Source of the DNA: Pseudomonas weihenstephanensis
GTDB lineage: Bacteria > Pseudomonadota > Gammaproteobacteria > Pseudomonadales > Pseudomonadaceae
Length of the DNA stretch: 64,000 nucleotides
Direction: 5' to 3'
Assembly (NCBI RefSeq): GCF_001043055.1
Contig: NZ_JYLF01000005.1
Coordinates: 1-64,000 of the forward strand
Under the pieces are notes generated by a model, which was not told the origin of the DNA, ran no database searches, and saw only the letters and a program-made list of their open reading frames with translations. This document shows, piece after piece, positions 55,443 through 64,000 of the stretch; position 1 is the first letter of the stretch; each line of letters begins with the position of its first letter. Made by a program: the position numbers and the translations under genes.

Positions 55443-56738
55443 ATGTTCAAGGTTCTGCTACGGCTTTATCTGGTCACGATGGTGACCTTCGGCGCAGCCA
55501 TTTATCTGGTGCCGGAGCTGATCGTGACGGTGTTTCACGAGCGTTTCATGCATTACAACGTCGACATGTCCCGTGGCATGCAAACCCTTCTGGTCAAACA
55601 GTTCCACCCGTTACCCGCTGAACAGTGGCCAACACTGGCCCGCGAGCTGGACACGAAATTCTCCCCGTTGCGGGTCAATTTACTGTCGATCAACGACCCT
55701 AAATTCAACGCCCGGGAGCGCCATCAACTGGAGCAAGGCCAAGGTGTGCTGCGCATCGGCGAGTGGGGCTGGCGCACATTAGTGGTTTCCCCCCTGAACC
55801 GACAACAAGCGATTGAGCTGGTGATGCCCCCCGACCCGTTCGACATGAACGTGTTGTATTGGAGCATCAACGTTTTGATCGGCGCAGCCTTGCTCGCCTG
55901 TCTGTTGCTGTGGTTGCGTCCGCACTGGCGTGACCTTGAGCGGCTCAAGCGCACGGCCGCACAGATTGGCCAGGGCCACTTGAGCGCGCGCACCCACATC
56001 TCGCCACGTTCCAATGTTCATGCACTGGCCAGCGCTTTTGACACCATGGCGCAAGACATCGAAAGCCTGCTCAACCAGCAGCGCGACCTGCTCAATGCGG
56101 TGTCTCACGAACTGAGAACGCCCCTGACCCGGCTCGATTTCGGCCTGGCGCTGGTGCTGTGCGATGACCTGCCGCCTGCCAGCCGCGACCGCCTGCTGGT
56201 GCTGGTTGGCCACATACGCGAGCTGGATGAGCTGGTGCTGGAGCTGCTGTCCTTCAGTCGCCTGAAAAACCCGACGTTGGTGCCGGAACGTGTCGATGTG
56301 TCGCTGGACGAGTTCATTGACAGCATTCTTGGCAGTTTCGATGAAGCGCTCGAAACCCCGGACATTGTGCTGGACGTGTTGATGCAAGGGACTCAGGCCC
56401 GATTTGCCCTTGATCCCCGGCTGACAGCGCGCGCGCTGCAAAATCTGCTGCGCAATGCCATGCGCTATTGCGATCACCGCATTCAAGTAGGGGTCAATGT
56501 CACACCCCAAGGCTGTGAGTTATGGGTGGACGACGACGGTATTGGCATTGCCGAGGTGGATCGCGAGCGGGTTTTTGAACCGTTCTACCGCCTGGATCGC
56601 AGCCGGGACCGCGCAACGGGGGGCTTTGGACTTGGATTGGCCATCAGTCGACGCGCCCTGGAAGCCCAGGGCGGTACGTTAAAGCTTGAGCAATCCCCCC
56701 TGGGTGGGGCGCGCTTTAGACTGTGGCTGCCTGCCTGA
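55443..56738 (+). CDS. Sensor histidine kinase, RstB-like
   Basis: 431 residues: two membrane helices (about 6-24 and 139-158) around a short periplasmic sensor, HAMP, phosphoacceptor His in AVSHELRTPLTRLDF (near 221), then the ATP domain with N-box NLLRNAMRYC, G1 DDDGIGI and G2 GGFGLGLAI. Partner of the preceding response regulator, with which it is coupled. Its stop lies one base from the convergent rarD stop. Confidence 0.93.
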   Translation: MFKVLLRLYLVTMVTFGAAIYLVPELIVTVFHERFMHYNVDMSRGMQTLLVKQFHPLPAEQWPTLARELDTKFSPLRVNLLSINDPKFNARERHQLEQGQGVLRIGEWGWRTLVVSPLNRQQAIELVMPPDPFDMNVLYWSINVLIGAALLACLLLWLRPHWRDLERLKRTAAQIGQGHLSARTHISPRSNVHALASAFDTMAQDIESLLNQQRDLLNAVSHELRTPLTRLDFGLALVLCDDLPPASRDRLLVLVGHIRELDELVLELLSFSRLKNPTLVPERVDVSLDEFIDSILGSFDEALETPDIVLDVLMQGTQARFALDPRLTARALQNLLRNAMRYCDHRIQVGVNVTPQGCELWVDDDGIGIAEVDRERVFEPFYRLDRSRDRATGGFGLGLAISRRALEAQGGTLKLEQSPLGGARFRLWLPA

Positions 56739-56739
56739 C

Positions 56740-57621
56740 TTAGAGAGAGCGGCGCTGGCGGCTCACATGCTTGAGGCCTTCGAGCACCAGCACCCCGACG
56801 GCCAGCCAGATCGGTCCGTAGGTCAGCCATTGCCCTTCTTCCAGGCTGTCGCCCAGCAACAGGGCGACGGCCACCAGTAACACCGGTTCGACGTAACTGA
56901 GCAGGCCGAACAGGCTAAACGGCAGCAAGCGGCTGGCCAAGATGTAAGCAAAACCTGCGGCGGCACTGATAATACCCATCAGCGGAACGAGCGCGAACAA
57001 CAGCGGGCGCTGCGCATCGAGATCGACATGCTCGCCGGCAAGTACAAACCATAGCGCAACCGGCACCATCAACAGCATGTCCAGCCACAACCCGCCCAAG
57101 TTGTCGATGCCGATTTTCTTGCGCAGCACGAAATACATCGGGTAGCCGATGGCGACCACCAGCGTGGTCCATGAAAAACCACCGGTACGGTACAACTCGT
57201 TGGCAACCCCGACCACGGCCAGGGCGGTGGCGATTTTTTGCAGGCGCGAGAGGCGTTCGCCATACACGATGCGTCCAGTGAGAATCATGGTCAGTGGTAG
57301 CAAGAAATAACCCAGCGACACATCCAGCCCGTGGCCATTCAAAGGCCCCCACATAAACATCCACAGCTGTAGGCCCACCAGAAAGCTGGTGACGGCGACG
57401 CAAGGGATCAGAGCCGGTTGGGCGCGCAAGCGCTGAAATATGAGCGGCACCCATTTCCAGTCGCCGCTGAGGCAGATAAACAGTGTCATGAAGGGCAGCG
57501 AAATCAGGATGCGCCAGCCGAAGATTTCTTGACCGTTGAGCGGCCAGAGCACAGACGTGAAGTAGTACAGGACGCCGAACAGGCACGACGCCAAAATCGA
57601 TAAAACAATACCTTTAGACAC
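56740..57621 (-). CDS. rarD: RarD-type EamA/DMT transporter, copy 1
   Basis: 293 residues with about ten membrane helices in two EamA halves and RarD landmarks: LSILASCLFGVLYYFTSVLWPLNG at the N-terminus, GRIVYGERLSRLQKIATA and FGLLSYVEPVLL near the end. A predicted metabolite exporter; substrates of the RarD branch are uncertain. GTG start with GAGG five bases upstream. A close paralogue lies directly upstream with the same start and leader motifs. Confidence 0.9.
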   Translation of the reverse strand: MSKGIVLSILASCLFGVLYYFTSVLWPLNGQEIFGWRILISLPFMTLFICLSGDWKWVPLIFQRLRAQPALIPCVAVTSFLVGLQLWMFMWGPLNGHGLDVSLGYFLLPLTMILTGRIVYGERLSRLQKIATALAVVGVANELYRTGGFSWTTLVVAIGYPMYFVLRKKIGIDNLGGLWLDMLLMVPVALWFVLAGEHVDLDAQRPLLFALVPLMGIISAAAGFAYILASRLLPFSLFGLLSYVEPVLLVAVALLLGDSLEEGQWLTYGPIWLAVGVLVLEGLKHVSRQRRSL

Positions 57622-57851
57622 AACAACCTCAATGGATCTACAGCGTTACTCGTGTGAGTGGGCACGTAGCTTGAGGCTGTGGAACATCATTGGCAAATCT
57701 CTTTTAAACCAATAAGTTGGCTTTTAAACCTAGCCAAACAGGTAATGCGCGTAACTTCCAAGCAAATACTGGGCCAAAGACGTTTTAAACGAGCGTTCGT
57801 GTTTTCAAAAAAAAAGATTAACGGTCATGCTCAGGCCCAGTACGCACCTTC

Positions 57852-58736
57852 CTAGACTGATTTTCTCTGACGCACCAAATGCTTGAACCCTTCAAAAATC
57901 AGCACCAGCACCGCCAGCCATATCGGCAGATACGTTAGCCACTGACCCGAATTGATGCTCTCACCCAGCAGCAAGGCGACACAGACCAACAGCACCGGTT
58001 CGACGTAACTGAGCAACCCGAACAGGCTGAATGCCAGCATGCGGCTGGCCATGATGTAGCTGATCAAGGCCAGTGCGCTGATCACCCCCAGCAGCGGGAT
58101 AAGCGTATACAGCGCAGAGCGCTGACTGGCGACATCAAAGCCATGCTCACCCCCCTGCACGAACAAGAACGCCACAGGCATCAACAACAGCATGTCCAAC
58201 CAGAGGCCGCCGAGGTTATCGGTGCCTATACGTTTGCGCAGCACGAAGTAGAGCGGGTATCCAATCGCAACCAATAGCGTGGTCCACGAGAAACCGCCCA
58301 CACGATAGACCTCGTTGGCCACGCCCAGGGTAGCCAGTGCGGCAGCGATCTTTTGCAAACGCGACAAGCGTTCGCCATACACCAAACGGCCGGTGAGGAT
58401 CATGGTCAGCGGTAACAGGAAGTAGCCCAGCGACACGTCGAGGCTGTGGCCATTTAATGGTGCCCACAGGAACAGCCACAATTGCACACCCACCAACGCA
58501 CTGGAGGCTATCAGGCCGCCCCAGAGCATGGGTTGTTGGCGCAGACGGGAAACTATCGCCGGAACCAGCCGCCAGTCCCCGGAGCAAAACATGAATACGC
58601 TCATGCACGGCAAGGTAAGGAGCATCCGCCAACCGAAAATTTCAGCACCACTCAAGGGATAGAGCAGGGATGTGAAGTAATACATGACACCGAACAGGCT
58701 CGATGCCAGAACCGATAGAACAATACCTTTGGACAC
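57852..58736 (-). CDS. rarD: RarD-type EamA/DMT transporter, copy 2
   Basis: 294 residues, colinear with copy 1 and highly similar (LSVLASSLFGVMYYFTSLLYPLSG; GRLVYGERLSRLQKIAAA; FGLLSYVEPVLL). Also GTG-started with GAGG at the same spacing. The upstream leaders share a CGTAGCTTGAGGC stretch, so the duplicated unit included the control region. Divergence between the two may reflect different substrates. Confidence 0.9.
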   Translation of the reverse strand: MSKGIVLSVLASSLFGVMYYFTSLLYPLSGAEIFGWRMLLTLPCMSVFMFCSGDWRLVPAIVSRLRQQPMLWGGLIASSALVGVQLWLFLWAPLNGHSLDVSLGYFLLPLTMILTGRLVYGERLSRLQKIAAALATLGVANEVYRVGGFSWTTLLVAIGYPLYFVLRKRIGTDNLGGLWLDMLLLMPVAFLFVQGGEHGFDVASQRSALYTLIPLLGVISALALISYIMASRMLAFSLFGLLSYVEPVLLVCVALLLGESINSGQWLTYLPIWLAVLVLIFEGFKHLVRQRKSV

Positions 58737-58891
58737 AACAGCCTCGTTACACGCGCATTTTGATTGTTAGAGGCGCGTAGCTTGAGGCCCTGAAGCCCTT
58801 AGGGCAAATGCATAAAAAAATGGTCCGGGGTGGCATAGCCGTTGCCGAAGGCGACCTGCGATGGCGAAGCGCTCGTAAACCCGATAACCGG

Positions 58892-58949
58892 GGTGTCAGT
58901 CAGACACCGCCTCGGATGGGCTTTGACGGCTACGCCGCCGGACGTAGCC
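58892..58949. repeat. Two hairpins downstream of the MFS gene
   Basis: GGTGTC-AGTCA-GACACC (58892-58908) and GGCTACG-CCGCCGGA-CGTAGCC (58928-58949), 19 bases apart in the 264-base gap before the MFS stop. Paired GC hairpins of this sort look like REP-type elements of pseudomonads; no T-run is present. Confidence 0.5.
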
Positions 58950-59000
58950 TTGCATTACTCGTCAACGGCTAGCGTTTTTAAGTGCGTATGGCCCAGTCAA

Positions 59001-60314
59001 TTACGCGTTGTTCATCCCCCGCGTCATGCGCAGCGCCAACACACTGCCGCCCACAATCACGGCGGCCAGCAAATAGAGCGCGACGTCGGTCGAACCCGTG
59101 GTGTCTTTCACAAACCCCACCAGGTACGGGCTCAAGAACCCGGCCATTTGCCCCATCGAGTTGATCAGGGCCAAGCCCCCGGCCGCTGCACCGGCACTGA
59201 GCATGGCGGTCGGCACCGGCCAAAACATCGGCAGGCCGGTGAGGGCGCCCATTGTGGCAATGGTCAGCCCCAAAATGGCGATTGCCGGTTGGGTGGCAAA
59301 GTTGACGGCGATGATCAGCCCCAGTGCGCCCATCAACATCGGCACCACCAAGTGCCAGCGGCGTTCTTTGCGCAAGTCGGCCGAACGCCCCACCAGCAGC
59401 ATGAACACTGCGGCGAGCAGGTAGGGGATGGCACTCAACCACCCAATCACCAACGTGTCGCTGAACCCCAAATTTTTGATGATCGAGGGCAGCCAAAAGT
59501 TAATCGCGTACACGCCGCTCTGAATGCAGAAGTAGATCAGGCCAAACGCCCAGATCGCGGGGTTCTTGAACACCGCGAGCAGTGAGTCGCTGGTGGTAGG
59601 CGGTTTGTTCGCGGCGTCCAGCCGATGATCGGCTTGGAGCACTTCGCGCTCATGAGGTGTGAGCCATTTGGCGTTGGCGAAACTGTCATTGAGCAGAAAG
59701 ATCGCCAAGCCACCGAGGATTACAGTTGGAATACCTTGCAACAGGAACATCCACTGCCAGCCGGCAAGCCCACCCTGGCCCGCCGCGAAGTGGCTGAGGA
59801 TCCAGCCCGAGAAAGGCCCGCCCACCAGGCCCGACACCGGGATGGCCGACATGAACAGTGCCATGATCCGGCCACGACGGAATGTCGGGAACCATTGCGA
59901 CAGATACAGCACCACACCGGGGAAGAAACCGGCTTCAGCTGCACCTGTAAACAGGCGCAGGGTGTAGAACTGGGTTGGCGTGGTGACAAACATCAGGCAG
60001 GTGGACAGCAGCCCCCAACTGACCATCATCACGGCGATCCAGCGTTGCGGGCCAAACTTGGTCAACGCCAGATTGCTGGGTACGCCGCACAGCACGTAGC
60101 CGATGAAAAAGATCCCGGCACCCAGGCCGTACACGGTTTCGCTGAATTTCAGCGCGTCGAGCATCTGTAATTTGGCAAAGCCAACGTTTACCCGGTCGAG
60201 GTAATTGAACAGATAGCAGATGAAAATGAAGGGGATCAAACGCAGGGTGATGCGCTTGTAGATGGCGTTTTTATCGTCATCGCCGGTCAGCGAAGCGGGG
60301 GCGCTCTGTGACAT
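59001..60314 (-). CDS. MFS transporter, anion:cation symporter type
   Basis: 437 residues with twelve membrane helices. N-terminal RLIPFIFICYLFNYLDRVNVGFAKLQM with the GYVLCGVPSNLAL segment and the loop RAGFFPGVVLYLSQW-type (EAGFFPGVVLYLSQWFP) mark the ACS family that carries sugar acids and other organic anions (glucarate, galactonate, tartrate). The substrate is unknown. It is divergent (158-base gap) from a CdaR-type regulator, which suggests a sugar-diacid or glycerate inducer. Confidence 0.9.
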   Translation of the reverse strand: MSQSAPASLTGDDDKNAIYKRITLRLIPFIFICYLFNYLDRVNVGFAKLQMLDALKFSETVYGLGAGIFFIGYVLCGVPSNLALTKFGPQRWIAVMMVSWGLLSTCLMFVTTPTQFYTLRLFTGAAEAGFFPGVVLYLSQWFPTFRRGRIMALFMSAIPVSGLVGGPFSGWILSHFAAGQGGLAGWQWMFLLQGIPTVILGGLAIFLLNDSFANAKWLTPHEREVLQADHRLDAANKPPTTSDSLLAVFKNPAIWAFGLIYFCIQSGVYAINFWLPSIIKNLGFSDTLVIGWLSAIPYLLAAVFMLLVGRSADLRKERRWHLVVPMLMGALGLIIAVNFATQPAIAILGLTIATMGALTGLPMFWPVPTAMLSAGAAAGGLALINSMGQMAGFLSPYLVGFVKDTTGSTDVALYLLAAVIVGGSVLALRMTRGMNNA

Positions 60315-60472
60315 CTCTTGTCTCTCTTTATTATGTTTTTTTGCGATCCGAGGTTAACGTTGGTCGCTGCTTGAGTCTCGGTCACCCTTACGTTGCTGTC
60401 TTTGTGCTATTGCACAGCATTTTTGCGCTCAGGCTGTGCCTAAGAACAAATGTTTCCAAGGATTGTCACCCT

Positions 60473-61585
60473 ATGTTTGAACTGGATCATGATTTGGCGC
60501 AGGACATCGTGGATCGCGCGATGGCCATCTTGCCGTACAACGTTAACGTGATGGACAGCCAGGGGCTGATCCTGGGCAGTGGCGAGCCGGAGCGTATCAA
60601 CACCCGACATGAAGGGGCGCAGTTAGTGTTGGCCAACGGACGGGTGGTGGAGATCGATGCGCACACCGCCAAGTGCCTCAAGGGTGTGCAGCCGGGCATT
60701 AACCTGCCCTTGCTGCTCGATCAACGCCTGATCGGTGTGCTCGGCCTGACCGGTGAACCCGAGCTATTGCGCACCTACGCCCAACTGGTGCGCATGACTG
60801 CCGAGATGCTGGTGGGCCAGCGTCATCAGCAGGCCGAGCAGCAATGGCGACGCCAGCGTTGCGACGATTTGGTGGCCTTGTTGCTGAGTGAAGGCGGCGA
60901 TTCTCCGCGCTTGATCGATGAAGCTCAGCAGTTAGGTCTCAAACCCCAACTGTCGCGTATTCCGTATCTGTTTGAGCTGGGCAAAGGTCTCACCGGCGAA
61001 GCCCTCGGCTCGTGGTTGCAGTCACGTTACCCGGACAGCTGGTGCGTGTGCCCGGCCAACGCATCGCTACTGTGGTGCCGGCCGGCCACCACCACGCTGG
61101 ATGATATGCGGCTGTTGGAGCGTCTCGACACCCAGGGCTGGAACGTGCTGCGCATTGCCGCTGGAGGCCAGGCCGATGCGCTCAAAGGGCTGCGTCGTTG
61201 CTACCGTCGTGTCGGGGATTTGCTGGCCTATGGTCGCGATGTATTACCTGACACACGGCTGCTGAGTCTGGATCGCTATCGATTGCCCGTCATGCTGTGG
61301 CGCCATCGCAATGACGACGCGCTGGAAGAGTTGCTCAATCCGTTGCACAAGGTGGTGGCCAAAGACAGTAACGGCCAATTGATCGCTACCTTGCGCAGTT
61401 GGTGTATGCACGACGGTCAAAGTCAGGCCTGTGCCGACGCGCTGGGTATCCATCGCAACAGCCTGCGCTATCGCATGGAGCGCATTGGCGAGTTGAGCGG
61501 AGTCGATCCGCTGAGCCTGAACGGCATGCTGGCGCTGTATCTGGGGGTGCAACTGCTGCCATATACCCGACCTTCAGTGATTTGA
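60473..61585 (+). CDS. CdaR-type sugar diacid regulator
   Basis: 370 residues: N-terminal diacid-recognition domain (about 1-135, LDHDLAQDIVDRAMAILPYNVNVMDSQGLILGSG), a middle GGDEF-like region and a C-terminal PucR-type helix-turn-helix (QACADALGIHRNSLRYRMERIG). In E. coli, CdaR activates galactarate, glucarate and glycerate genes. I chose the ATG at 60473 after AAGGA, since the open frame back to 60308 is not homologous. Likely controls the divergent MFS gene. Confidence 0.9.
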   Translation: MFELDHDLAQDIVDRAMAILPYNVNVMDSQGLILGSGEPERINTRHEGAQLVLANGRVVEIDAHTAKCLKGVQPGINLPLLLDQRLIGVLGLTGEPELLRTYAQLVRMTAEMLVGQRHQQAEQQWRRQRCDDLVALLLSEGGDSPRLIDEAQQLGLKPQLSRIPYLFELGKGLTGEALGSWLQSRYPDSWCVCPANASLLWCRPATTTLDDMRLLERLDTQGWNVLRIAAGGQADALKGLRRCYRRVGDLLAYGRDVLPDTRLLSLDRYRLPVMLWRHRNDDALEELLNPLHKVVAKDSNGQLIATLRSWCMHDGQSQACADALGIHRNSLRYRMERIGELSGVDPLSLNGMLALYLGVQLLPYTRPSVI

Positions 61586-61587
61586 AC

Positions 61588-61625
61588 GCAAAAAAAAGCC
61601 CCGCGACCGAATGAACGCGGGGCTA
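61588..61625. terminator. Terminator for the outer-membrane factor and cdaR genes
   Basis: AGCCCCGCG / CGCGGGGCT stem with a 10-base loop and a run of eight As on its left, so it acts as a T-run terminator on the minus strand. Confidence 0.85.
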
Positions 61626-61672
61626 AACGGTTGGATGCGACCAACCAAAGGAGCCGTTAAATCAGTTGAAAC

Positions 61673-63082
61673 TTAGCGCGCACTGGCCAGGGTTTCGACC
61701 TGCCAGCCGCCACCCAAGGCTTTGTAGATCGCCACAACGCCGCGATACAACTCAACCTCGGCTTGCGCTTGGCTGTCTTCGGCCGCCAGTCGTTCGCGCT
61801 GGGCATCGAGCAGCACCAAAAAGTCCACGGTGCCTTCACGGTAACGAATGGCTGCCAAATCCGCCGCGGTGCGACTGGACTCGCTTTGTCGAATCAGCGA
61901 CACCAAGCGTTGCTGACGTTTGCCGTAGTCAGTGAACGCGTTTTGCGACTCTTCCAGCGCCAACAACACTTGCTGCTCATAGCTGGCCAAGGCGCCATCG
62001 GCTTGTGCATCCGCACCGCGCAAGCGGGCGCGCACGCTGCCCAAATCAAATGCAGGCCAAGTGATACGCGGGCCTAAGGCCCAGGCATTGGCAGCAGCCG
62101 AACCGATTTGCGATCCACGTCCGGCGGCAAAGCCGAGGAACCCGCTGAGGCTGACCCGCGGAAACAGATCCGCCTTGGCTACGCCGATACGGGCGGTGGC
62201 GGCGGCCAACTTACGTTCAGCGCTCATGATGTCCGGACGACGTTGCAGCAGATCGCCGGGGTTGCCGATGTTCAACGCTTTAGCAATGGCAGGCAGTTTG
62301 GCCGGGCTCAGATCCACACTCAGTTGCTCTGGCCGTTGGCCCAGCAACGTTGCGATGCGGTTGCGCTCACGCGCCTGTTCGGCCTGCAATTGCGGCACGC
62401 TGGCTTCAACGGCGGCCAGACGTGCATCCGCGCGCATCACGTCCAGCTCATCACCCACCCCAGCATCGCGCAGGCTTTCGGTGATGGCTTTGGATTCCTG
62501 CTGGTTTTTCAGGTTGTCCAGGGCAATGCGTTCACGCAATTGAGCGCCGCGCAGTTCGCCATAGGCATCGACCAACTCAGCAATCATCGTCACTTGCAAC
62601 TGATACAAATCCGCTGCCGCTGCTTGCTCGTCAGCGTCGCTGGCTTCCAATTGACGCTGGATACGCCCGAACAGATCGATTTCCCACGCCATGTCCAGGC
62701 CCAGGTCGTAGCGCTCACTGTTGACGCGCTTCTCGGTCTGCCCTGGAATTTGCCCCTTGCCCAGGTCACTGCTGGCACGGCTGGTGATGGTCGGCATCGC
62801 ATCGTTGCTGACGTCATCACGAATGGCCCGTGCTGCACGCAAGCGGGCAAACGCCACGCGCAGTTCACGGTTGCCGGCCAACGACTGAGACACCAATGCA
62901 TTCAAGGTTGGATCGTCGAACTGTTGCCACCAGATCCCTTCAAAATGCGCACGGTCAAAGCCTTTAAGGGTCTCGGCGCTGATCTGCGCCGGCTCAGTCT
63001 TCGGTGTTTGGTAATCCGGGCCTACGGCACAGGCGCTCAACGCCAGGACCAACAGGCTTGGAAGGAAGGCTTTCACGCTCAT
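61673..63082 (-). CDS. NodT-family outer-membrane efflux lipoprotein
   Basis: 469 residues with lipobox LSAC (Cys18) and two TolC-like repeats: AIRDDVSNDAMPTI...LGLDMAWEIDLFGRIQRQLEAS and ARIGVAKADLFPRVSLSGFLG...ALGPRITWPAFDLGSV, plus RRPDIMSAERKL. Forms the outer-membrane duct for the RND pump encoded just before it; its ATGA overlaps the pump stop. The pair resembles MexF-OprN in organisation and sequence style, but the substrate is not known. Confidence 0.92.
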   Translation of the reverse strand: MSVKAFLPSLLVLALSACAVGPDYQTPKTEPAQISAETLKGFDRAHFEGIWWQQFDDPTLNALVSQSLAGNRELRVAFARLRAARAIRDDVSNDAMPTITSRASSDLGKGQIPGQTEKRVNSERYDLGLDMAWEIDLFGRIQRQLEASDADEQAAAADLYQLQVTMIAELVDAYGELRGAQLRERIALDNLKNQQESKAITESLRDAGVGDELDVMRADARLAAVEASVPQLQAEQARERNRIATLLGQRPEQLSVDLSPAKLPAIAKALNIGNPGDLLQRRPDIMSAERKLAAATARIGVAKADLFPRVSLSGFLGFAAGRGSQIGSAAANAWALGPRITWPAFDLGSVRARLRGADAQADGALASYEQQVLLALEESQNAFTDYGKRQQRLVSLIRQSESSRTAADLAAIRYREGTVDFLVLLDAQRERLAAEDSQAQAEVELYRGVVAIYKALGGGWQVETLASAR

Positions 63083-64000
63083 TGCTGCGGCTCCAACTTC
63101 AAGTGCTTGGCGGCTTTGCGCGCTTCACTGCGCTCCACATAACGGCGAATCAAGACATAGAACACTGGCGTCAGCAGCAGGCCGAAGAAGGTCACACCGA
63201 GCATGCCGGAGAACACCGCAACACCCATTGCGTGACGCATTTCAGCACCCGCACCGCTAGAGAGCACCAGAGGCACCACGCCCATAATGAACGCGCACGA
63301 GGTCATCAGGATCGGCCGCAGACGCAGGCGGCAGGCTTCGAGCACCGCCGCCAGCGGGTCGAGGCCTTCTTCCTGTTTGTCCTTGGCGAACTCGACGATC
63401 AAAATCGCGTTCTTGCACGCCAACCCCACCAGTACGATCAAGCCGATCTGAGTGAAGATGTTGTTGTCACCGCCCGAAATAATCACCCCGGTAATCGCCG
63501 ACAGCAGCGTCATCGGCACAATCAGGATGACCGCCAGTGGCAGGCTCCAGCTCTCGTATTGCGCAGCCAGCACCAGGAACGCCAGCAGCACGCAGAGCGG
63601 GAACACAAACAGTGCGGTATTACCCGACAGGATTTGCTGATACGTCAGTTCAGTCCACTCATAGGTCATGCCGTTAGGCAGTTCTTCTTTGAGCAGTTTC
63701 TCCATGGCCGCTTCTGCTTGCCCGGAGCTGTAGCCCGGTGCCGCGCCGCCATTGATTTCGGCAGTGACGAAGCCGTTGTAGTGCATCACGCGGTCGGGGC
63801 CTGCGGTGTCGCTGACCTTGATGAAGGTTGCCAGCGGGATCATTTCGCCTTTGTTGTTGCGCACTTTCAGTTGGCCAATCTGCTCAGGCTCCAGGCGGAA
63901 CTGCTGCTCAGCTTGAACGTTGACCTGATAAGTGCGCCCGAAACGGTTGAAATCGTTGGCATACAGCGAACCCAGATAGATCTGCAATGTGTCAAAGATG
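63079..64000 (-). CDS. RND efflux transporter, C-terminal part (cut by window edge)
   Basis: About 307 codons of an HAE1-type pump, continuing beyond base 64000 (the frame is open through FDTLQIYLGSLYANDFNRFG to the edge). Visible are the late periplasmic loop, IFTQIGLIVLVGLACKNAILIVEFAKDKQEEG with the conserved Lys, and terminal helices up to RRYVERSEARKAAK. Similar to MexF-type pumps. The adaptor should lie outside the window. Confidence 0.9.
   Translation of the reverse strand, partial: IFDTLQIYLGSLYANDFNRFGRTYQVNVQAEQQFRLEPEQIGQLKVRNNKGEMIPLATFIKVSDTAGPDRVMHYNGFVTAEINGGAAPGYSSGQAEAAMEKLLKEELPNGMTYEWTELTYQQILSGNTALFVFPLCVLLAFLVLAAQYESWSLPLAVILIVPMTLLSAITGVIISGGDNNIFTQIGLIVLVGLACKNAILIVEFAKDKQEEGLDPLAAVLEACRLRLRPILMTSCAFIMGVVPLVLSSGAGAEMRHAMGVAVFSGMLGVTFFGLLLTPVFYVLIRRYVERSEARKAAKHLKLEPQQ

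Overview
The window reads as a chromosomal segment of a Pseudomonas of the P. fluorescens lineage in the broad sense. The evidence is the gene set: membrane glucose dehydrogenase with an OprB porin, an MvaT-type regulator, ecotin, FdnGHI-FdhE, ModABC, GalU, Gor, AhpCF, Hpd, RarD and Mex-type RND pumps. GC looks moderate and codon usage is fairly uniform. No rRNA, tRNA, insertion sequence or CRISPR array was seen.

Layout. 1-8.3 kb: an orphan PAAR spike-tip protein, a GAF-GGDEF(degenerate)-EAL protein, a DUF421 membrane protein, then a leftward gcd-oprB pair and a sugar isomerase-like TIM barrel. 8.3-16 kb: small secreted or stress proteins (lipoprotein, HdeA-like acid chaperone, proline-rich exported protein), a zinc alcohol dehydrogenase, a large autotransporter, a soluble-type PQQ sugar dehydrogenase and ecotin. 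16-23 kb: phosphoglucomutase, a DUF3857/transglutaminase protein, a quinone-oxidoreductase-like enzyme, an ArsR regulator and a cysteine-rich (zinc-type) HemB. 23-28.5 kb: a tightly overlapped fdnG-fdnH-fdnI-fdhE operon in which FdnG has Cys where the E. coli enzyme has selenocysteine.

28.5-31 kb holds the most striking item: a soluble 256-residue protein built from two tandem repeats of about 95 residues, preceded by a sequence matching the HrpL (type III secretion) promoter, although no type III apparatus gene lies in the window. Then come a LysR regulator, a Wzz chain-length regulator and modABC with a probable ModE operator. 35-38 kb is a run of small genes (alkB with a coupled 54-residue GTG-start gene, DUF1883, two lipoproteins, two small unknowns). 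38-45.6 kb: galU, gor, a divergent KfrA-like coiled-coil regulator and tyrosine recombinase sharing a palindromic intergenic region, ahpC, ahpF and gloA. 46-50 kb: a divergent MvaT paralogue, a membrane EAL phosphodiesterase, hpd and a DUF1345 protein.

50-64 kb is export and transport: an RND/adaptor pair without its own outer-membrane factor, divergent from an RstAB-like two-component system; two tandem rarD paralogues; an MFS anion-type transporter divergent from a CdaR-type regulator; and the end of a second RND pump with its own NodT-type outer-membrane lipoprotein, running off the right edge.

Themes: periplasmic aldose oxidation (Gcd, PQQ sugar dehydrogenase, OprB), hexose-phosphate and nucleotide-sugar metabolism (Pgm, GalU), thiol and peroxide defence (Gor, AhpCF, GloA), molybdoenzyme support (Mod transport with Fdn), c-di-GMP turnover and multidrug efflux. 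All assignments come from reading the sequence; no database search was run.
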